Origin: Neostapfia colusana
Lineage: Eukaryota > Streptophyta > Magnoliopsida > Poales > Poaceae
Direction of reading: 5' to 3'
Length of the DNA: 64,000 nucleotides
NCBI GenBank assembly: GCA_030760725.1
Contig: JASWHV010000019.1
Span: forward strand, 39,373,944-39,437,943
The first letter of the stretch is position 1, and each line of letters starts with the position of its first letter. The position numbers and the translations under genes were made by a program. This document shows positions 57,752-64,000 of the stretch, in pieces. The notes under the pieces were generated by a model. It had not been told where the DNA came from. It worked only from the letters and a program-made list of their open reading frames with translations, and ran no database searches.

Positions 57752-60700
57752 TGTAAAAGCCCAAGAAAAGGGACTTGCAAAAACTTTTCCTCACCTCACA
57801 ACACTACACTTTTGTTGTGATATTTTGTGAAGAATTGTGAAGAGCAAGTAACCTCTATCAAGAGGGTATTAGTTCAAACCTTCTACACATATGATCACAC
57901 ATGATAGGGTGATTCAAAACTGTTGCATTCAAATTCATGATTGCAGCAGCTAACACAAGGATCAAAGTGCAGATTTGGATTCCTTAGGTCCAAATTAGGG
58001 GGGAGGCAAAGTTTCAATAATTTTGGAAAAGGTTTGCTACCCATTTTTCCAAAAAGGTTCCAAATGTGCAAAGAATTCAAATATACATTTGAATTTGAGG
58101 GAAATTTGCCCAACCATACAAATGTAGCTCAGCTGGAAACTCCAAACATTTGAATTCATCACTTGCCAAATTTTTGGAGATCTTTTGAGAGGAGGGGGAG
58201 CACTGACTAGTGGGACCCACTTGTCATTGGGGGAAAATAAACAATTGCAAAAGTCCTCAGTGAAGCACACGGTCGTGGATTGATTTCCTCCCACGCGAAG
58301 CAAACCGAGCCGCCGACGCCACTGCGGGTGACACCGAGGAGCAGCCGGCAGCCACCTCCTCTGAAAATTCCGTGCGCTGGAGAGCTGCCTGGCGTCTTTG
58401 CCCCGCTGCCGCGCCTCTGTTATCCCACGGGACTGAAGAACGTCGCCTGTTCTTTCCCTTCGCGCAAGAAACCGTCGAGCTCGCCGCCACCTCTGGGAAA
58501 TCATCAGGAGCCAGCTCAAACTGTGCCACAGCGCCCTCTGACCTGCACAACAGAGCTACGCCCTCGTTCCTCACCTTCCCAGCGCGAGAGCTAGCAAGCT
58601 CCGGCAGTGTCCGAGCCCTGAATTCCGTTGTCCGCAGCAAGCCAAGACTAACCGGCGACCGGGCGCACATGGACAGCCTACACCAGGCCCTTTCACGCCC
58701 AAGCGGGGACATCCCCGGACGCACCGGTGAGCACTGCTGCTTCCACCCAAACCACAGGACCAACCGTGAACCACCGAGCAAGAATTTAGAGAAACTTCGC
58801 CGGTGACCACAGGACGACGTTCCGGTATGAGACCTCCGAATTCCCACTCCCTTCTCGTCGTCAGTTCACTAAACTGTGCTCACAGGAGCTAGACTCGACG
58901 GCGCCCAAGTTTGCTTTGCAACCCTAGCGTAGTTTTGGCTGTAGCCGGCGTATTTTCCGGTTTTTCAACCGCGGTGATGGCGGGAAGGGTCGGGCTCACG
59001 GTGACGGCTAGGTTAGAGCTCTTCCCGAACCCTGGCATGGCCTAGTCGACCTTCTCTGAGGTCCCCCGGTGCAGTAGAACCCTTCCACCAAGGTTTTGGC
59101 GGGCTGGGTTGGCCGGGTGCCATAACCGAAGGGAGTCCAAGCCGCTGCACCGTCGCCGGCTAGGTTAGGGCCGCCGCCGACCGGAGCAGTCGGTGCCATC
59201 GTGTTCAGCGCATGAAAGTAGGCCTAGACGGCGAGTTTCTGGCCGAGAGGCAGTCGGGAAGCCAAGTCCGGCGAGCTTCAGAGGTGTGCCGGCGAGGGGG
59301 TGGCGCGGGAAAAAGGGTGGGCGCGAGGAAGAAGACGAGTCGGCCGTGCCTGCTCGTCAGTTCCCCGATGCACAGCGTGGGGATTTTCTGTTGCATTGGA
59401 TCAGCTGTGACCACGCGAAGAACAGTCCTGTGGCCCCGTGTGGCGCAGCCGAGGTGGTGACACGTGGGGCCGGGCCCGCTGTCAGGAATTTGAACTTTCC
59501 CCGGTTAATTCAAATTCCAGAATTCCCCCAAACTTTAGAACCCCATAACTTTTGCTAGGAAGCTCCAAATTTGGTGATTCAAATTGGGTTGGATTAATCT
59601 TGCCTGGATCTGTCCAAATATGCAACCCAATTTGTATGAAACCCATTATTTAAATCTGGAAAATTCTTTAAATCTTTTCAGCAAAAGAATTTTAGAGGGA
59701 GTTTGGTTCATCCAAAAACCCTCCAATTTTTCCAGAATATCCTTTAGGATTTTAGTGAGCCCCTGTAAAAGTTTCAGACCATTTGGAGGTGATTTGACCA
59801 GGGCAATTCAGATTTGAAAGTGCTGTGTTCATTTGAATACAGAAGCATTTTCAGAGAATTTCCAAAACTTAGAAATTCAATTCTGGGCAAATCTTAGCTC
59901 CAAAAATGCTAAGAAAATTCATGCAATCTCTATGAGCTATAATTGAAATTTTAGTTCACTAAGTTGGGCATGAACTGGGGTGTTACCTCAGAATTAATTC
60001 TTCTTTGCTTATTTGCTAAAAGAATTATTCTGAACAAACCAATCAATGAAAAGTGCTAAATTTTGGTCCAGAGAGTTGTCATGTGAAAATAAACTCACAC
60101 AAAAATTCTCAGCTCCATTGGAGCTCTGGATCACCCCCGCTCTGTTCGACCACTTGAGGTGATCACTAGGGAAGAGGGGGAAAACCACTTAGCACTTAAT
60201 CATGTGCTTAGGTCCAAACCTAAACCACTAAACCCCAGTTCCATTTTAAATTCTTGAACAGAGTTCCAGTTGTTAGAAACTGGTTATTAGAACTAATAGC
60301 AGAAGCATTACAATAAACTCATGTGCATATTCATTAACATGTAGTATTTTATTAACGTGTAGTCGCTGAAGGCGAGGAGGCTCCAGAAGTACTTGACTTC
60401 CTCCTTCCGGAAGAAGAGCTAACTACTGACCAGCAGCAACAAGGCAAGCCCCGGTTTGCATTAAACTATTTTTCAAGTTTTGCTTTATGAACACTTAGTA
60501 TGAAGTATGGATGTGCATTAGGTGTAGGATGAATGGAACCCCACTTGCATAACCAGAATTTTTCCATAAGAGTGAGGGCAGTGTCTAAGGCCTCGAGTAG
60601 ATAAGCTATGCTTAGTGTTTCCTAGGACTTCGGTACAAGTCGAGTAGTTGGAATCTACTCGTGAGTTAGGCATGGGACACACGGGATTGGTTCGAGTGAT

Positions 60701-61824
60701 GTGAGATCACCTAAGTAATGAAAATGAGACTTGGCAGGGGTTAGGGCGCAGCAAGAGGGAGTCTTGTGTGCGCAGCCCTGTCCGTGTCGATTGAGGACCG
60801 ATCCGTGTGCGGCCCATGCTGATCAAGTTTGAACATACCGAAGGCATATCGGATATATGGTCCCCGATAAACCGATGTAGCCTAAACCTCCGGGCGTCGA
60901 GGCATAGCACACCGATTTATAGGTGTAGGTTGAGGGCAGCAAGGTGGAAATCTGCCAACGGGCATAGAGAGATGCTCCGTGTGGGGAACCTCCTGCTCGT
61001 TTCGGTGTGACCGGTTCGACGTTTGGGCTGTTGGGTGAAAGGTTGTCCCGTACGACATTGAGTGAGCATGCTGTGCAGCTCCACGGGTGGGCGTACATGA
61101 CGTGCTCTTTGGGTTTACCTGCAGGTGTATATCGAGTCGATTCGCCGTCCCTCGCGGTGAAGAGTACCACTTGGTCACTGAGTCGTGACGTAGAATAATG
61201 TATGAAATATGTTGATTCAATATTGCTGATATGATATAATATTGTATTGCTACATGGTTGCCACCAAATATTGCTCACTAAATTTCAGCTTCCTGAACTG
61301 TTAACTTGTTGCTAAAAGCTGAACTAAGGATGAACTTGTAGGCGTGTCCATTTGATGCGATATGACTATCCTATGTCATTGTACCCCTCATGTAGAGTTT
61401 CATGTTTAGGTGAGTTGGTTAAGCCTTGCTGAGCCTTCGTGCTCACGGTTGCTGCTTAAGTGTTTTTCAGGTGAGGAGCCACCCACGGACTCGGAGTACG
61501 AGTCCACCGGCGAGGGTTACCCTCCGTCGGGGACTACGGCTGAGTGGGAGCCGTACATGCCGCGCTGAGCTGTGGCGTGCAGCTAGTGTGGGTTGCCCTA
61601 GGGATGGGCAACCGACTTTTGCTAGATAGGCGGCGTGAGTTGTACAAAAGAAACTTCCGCTGTGTAATAAAGACCCTAGTTTGTAACTGAGAAGTGTACT
61701 ACTCTGTACATTCAGTTTGTTTTCCCATGTAATATAATGTGTTCTTATGACGTGTGCTGTCGGGTGTTGCATCGCGCGACACCACCCTCTGTGATCCTGA
61801 ATGAGCGGATTCCGGTCCGCCACA
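57752..61824 (+). repeat. 3' LTR of element B
   Basis: A 4073-bp partner of 47140-51178, ending CCGCCACA and followed by the GGCGT target copy and by the integrase of C. Carries AATAAA 61666-61671 and hairpins at 60641-60661, 60733-60783 and 61763-61783. Confidence 0.94.
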
Positions 61825-62267
61825 GGCGTCGACCGCTGCATTTCGAAGTCGGAGAGCACGTGTATCTTCGTGTGTCTCCGATGAAAGGGATTCATCGATT
61901 CGGTGTCAAGGGGAAACTTGCTCCCCGATTCATCGGTCCGTTTGCTATAACGGAGAAGTGCGGAAACGTAGCCTACCAGCTGGAACTACCGGCAAGCCTT
62001 GCCGGTATTCACGACATATTTCACGTGTCCCAGCTGCGGAAGTGTCTCAAGTTTACCGCTGCCATCCGCACCGAAGACATCGACGAGTTGAAGCCGGAAC
62101 TCACCTATGTCGAGCAACCTGTACAGATTATTGATGAAAAGACCCGGACCACCAGGAACCGGACTTTGAAATTTTACAATGTCCTGTGGAGTAATCATAC
62201 CCCGGAAGAGGCGACGTGGGAAACCAAAGATTACATCCACAAGAACTATCCTGAACTTTTGTTATAA
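61825..62267 (+). pseudogene. pol: Integrase C-terminus and chromodomain of element C
   Basis: This continues C's integrase after the B insertion. The first five bases are the target duplication. The frame then matches the one left at 47139. It contains the GPF module (RFIGPF) and the chromodomain (WSNHTPEEATWE) and is open to the stop at 62265-62267. Confidence 0.92.
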
Positions 62268-62303
62268 ACTTTGTAATTACCTCCCGTCTCGTTCTCCTTT
62301 TTG

Positions 62304-62320
62304 AATCTCGGGACGAGATT
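62304..62320 (+). other. Palindrome upstream of the polypurine tract, element C
   Basis: AATCTCG/CGAGATT with a 3-nt spacer. Confidence 0.6.
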
Positions 62321-62326
62321 CCTTTT

Positions 62327-62339
62327 AAGGGGGGAGGAA
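62327..62339 (+). promoter_or_regulatory. Polypurine tract of element C
   Basis: AAGGGGGGAGGAA adjoining the 3' LTR start at 62340; the same sequence as in A. Confidence 0.9.
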
Positions 62340-64000
62340 TGTAAAGGTCCCAAAAATATGAATACAAAGAAACACTAGTTTGCAAAAGTTTGTTCATATG
62401 TATGAAATTTAGGGACTTGTTAAAACTTTTCCACATGTGATAACACACATGAGGGTTTTCTTCACACAAGTTTAAATGTTTATTTGAAAACTTGGAACCC
62501 AAGAGGGGTCCAAAACAAAGATGGGAAATTCCCATATGTGTGGGAAAACAAAAATCAGATTTGGAACAATTTGTTCAAAAAAAATTCAAATGAGAACAAC
62601 ACAATGGAATTCAAAACTGTTGTGCTGAAAATCTCATTTGCAGCAGCCAAAATAAAAATCAGATTTCATATTTGAATTCCTTGGGTCCAAATTAGGGGGT
62701 GTGCAAAGTTTCATGATTTATGAAAATGATTTGCAACCCATTTTCCAAAATAGACTTTAAATGACAAAGGATTCAAACACCCATTTGAATTTGGATGAAA
62801 CTTGCCCAATTATCCGAATGCATATCAGATTTGAATTCCCACAATTGAATTCCATCAATATTCAAACTGGGGAGATACTTAGAAGGAGATAAGGAAGGAC
62901 TGACATGTGGGACCCACATGTCATTGGGAGCACTGAAACTTGCAAAAGATCTTCAGTCCACAGTCTCCCTTTGCCTTCCTCCCACGCGAAGCAACAGCAG
63001 ACCGATCCTTCCCCGAGCGACACCGAGTACCAGCCGCAGCGACCTCCTGCTGGCTCCCCTTCGCACTGGAGAGCTGCTGGACGTCGGCAGCTACCGCCAC
63101 ACTCCCTCTCTCGCCTTTTTACCGAAGCCACGGGCTGTTCCTTCTCTCCCCATGCGTGAGACGAACAGAGACCGCCGCTGAGCTCTAAACCGATCGCTCA
63201 CCGCCTAGCTCGTGTGCGAGCCCCGGCTGATCGGCCAAACAACACCACCATCGTCCCCACGACTCCCTCGAGCCATCACTGAGCGGATTCACGCTCTCTG
63301 CACCGAGAACGGCGAGTTTCCGCGGCGGCCGCCACACAACGGCGACAACGTGCTCCCGTGGACAGCCTCCTACAGAGCGTGTCACGATCAAGCAAGGCCA
63401 GCCTGGGATGCGCAGGAGCTTCCTGCAGCTTCCACCCGAAGCACAAAGCCTGTCTCTGCCTCTCAACGGCGAATTTCAGAAATCCTCTCCGGCCGGTTCA
63501 AACCGAGGTGCGGGTAAGGATCGGTTAAATTCTTGTGCTAGGATGGGTTATAGCACTACAAATTCCACTCACATGAAGTAGCCTTTCTTAGCAACAACTT
63601 TCCTTTTTGGAACCTAGCTTGAAACCCGCTCTGCACGACGTAATTTTGATCTTTCCAACGGCGGCTTCGGTAGAACACGTCGGGCATCCGATGAACCCTA
63701 GGTTGGAGCCACTCCCGAGCCCATGTGCAGCCATGCCTAGATTTGCCAACCTCCACTGGTGCTGTAGAGCCTTTCCAGGAAGCTTTTGACGGGCTAGAGC
63801 GTCAGGGCGACGTCGCCGGACTTCATCCGAGCCGGTGCGCCGTCGCGGGCTAGTTTGGGGGACCTGCCAGCTCGAGGAAACCCCACCAGCGTGTTCCTCA
63901 CGTTGAATTAGGGGCTGGCGGCGAGTTTCAGCATCGGGTGTGGCCGGACGACCGATCCCGGAGCTACTCCGGCGAGCCCGGCGGCGGGGTCGCGCGGGAG
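62340..64000 (+). repeat. 3' LTR of element C (cut by window end)
   Basis: Matches 24555-26215 over its whole visible length. About 2.6 kb of the LTR should lie beyond the window, followed by a GTGGC target copy (seen at 24550-24554) and the rest of element E. Open frames here are LTR sequence. Confidence 0.93.

Larger units (their letters stand above)
47140..61824 (+). mobile_element. Element B: full-length Tekay-type chromovirus inserted in C
   Basis: Order: 5' LTR 47140-51178, primer site 51182-51193, leader, gag (53157), pol to 57686, polypurine tract 57739-57751, 3' LTR 57752-61824. It is 14.7 kb. It lies in the integrase of C in the same orientation. No extra ORF is present in its leader. 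The LTRs are close but not identical (about 3% by eye), with a deletion of about 34 bp in the 5' copy near 49433 relative to 60044-60078. Confidence 0.95.
24555..64000 (+). mobile_element. Element C: Tekay-type chromovirus interrupted by D and B
   Basis: The pieces in order: 5' LTR 24555-28820, primer site 28824-28835, leader to 30275, then D. It resumes at 42998 with the leader end, gag (43086) and pol to 47139, then B. It resumes at 61830 with the integrase end and chromodomain, polypurine tract 62327-62339 and 3' LTR from 62340 past the window end. The LTRs share the TGTAAAGGTCCC start and differ by roughly 2-3% by eye over the overlap. The integrase frame is continuous across the B insertion once one target copy is removed. 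Confidence 0.92.

Noticed and set aside
1..64000. Host genes, tRNA or rRNA genes, CRISPR arrays, DNA transposons
   Set aside because: No gene family other than retroelement gag-pol was recognised; the tRNA-like matches are primer binding sites, and all repeats are explained by LTRs.

Overview
The window is a block of nested LTR retrotransposons from a plant nuclear genome, most likely a grass. Every protein-coding stretch that can be recognised belongs to a retroelement; no host gene, tRNA, rRNA or CRISPR array was found. Six elements are present (called A-F here). All whose pol is visible are Ty3/gypsy chromoviruses: gag with a CCHC knuckle, then protease, reverse transcriptase, RNase H, integrase and a C-terminal chromodomain. 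Where visible the primer binding site matches initiator tRNA-Met and the LTRs are very long (about 3.4-4.3 kb). That combination fits the Tekay/Del clade. The grass assignment is an inference from this style of nesting and the GC-rich coding sequence; the species cannot be read from the sequence.

Layout. The oldest layer is E (minus strand), seen only as part of its 3' LTR and pol at 21108-24554. F (minus; LTR 17274-21107, leader to its left) sits inside E's LTR. A (plus; up to about 15981) sits inside F's leader. On the other side, C (plus; 5' LTR 24555-28820, 3' LTR from 62340) sits inside E's pol. C was then interrupted twice: by D (minus; 30276-42992, target duplication CTGCT) in its leader, and by B (plus; 47140-61824, target duplication GGCGC/GGCGT) inside its integrase. 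Removing D and B, each with one duplication copy, makes C contiguous, and its integrase frame continues across the B junction.

Coding state. All gag-pol frames are broken. A is the best preserved (one homopolymer frameshift and one 155-bp deletion that removes the RT active site). B, C, D and E carry several stops, many of the type left by cytosine deamination, plus altered catalytic or zinc-binding residues. A and D each have an additional coiled-coil ORF between the 5' LTR and gag; the two look unrelated.

Most interesting signals. (1) Two LTR hairpins whose stems change in step between families A, B and C, as expected of conserved RNA structures. (2) A conserved CTGCAG/GT site in the leaders and an AG just before the gag start, suggesting a leader intron; in A this could choose between the extra ORF and gag. 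(3) A 240-bp fragment identical to E's pol inserted between two copies of a 327-bp duplication in A's 3' LTR, with short microhomologies at the joins. (4) A chimeric or duplicated left LTR of A.
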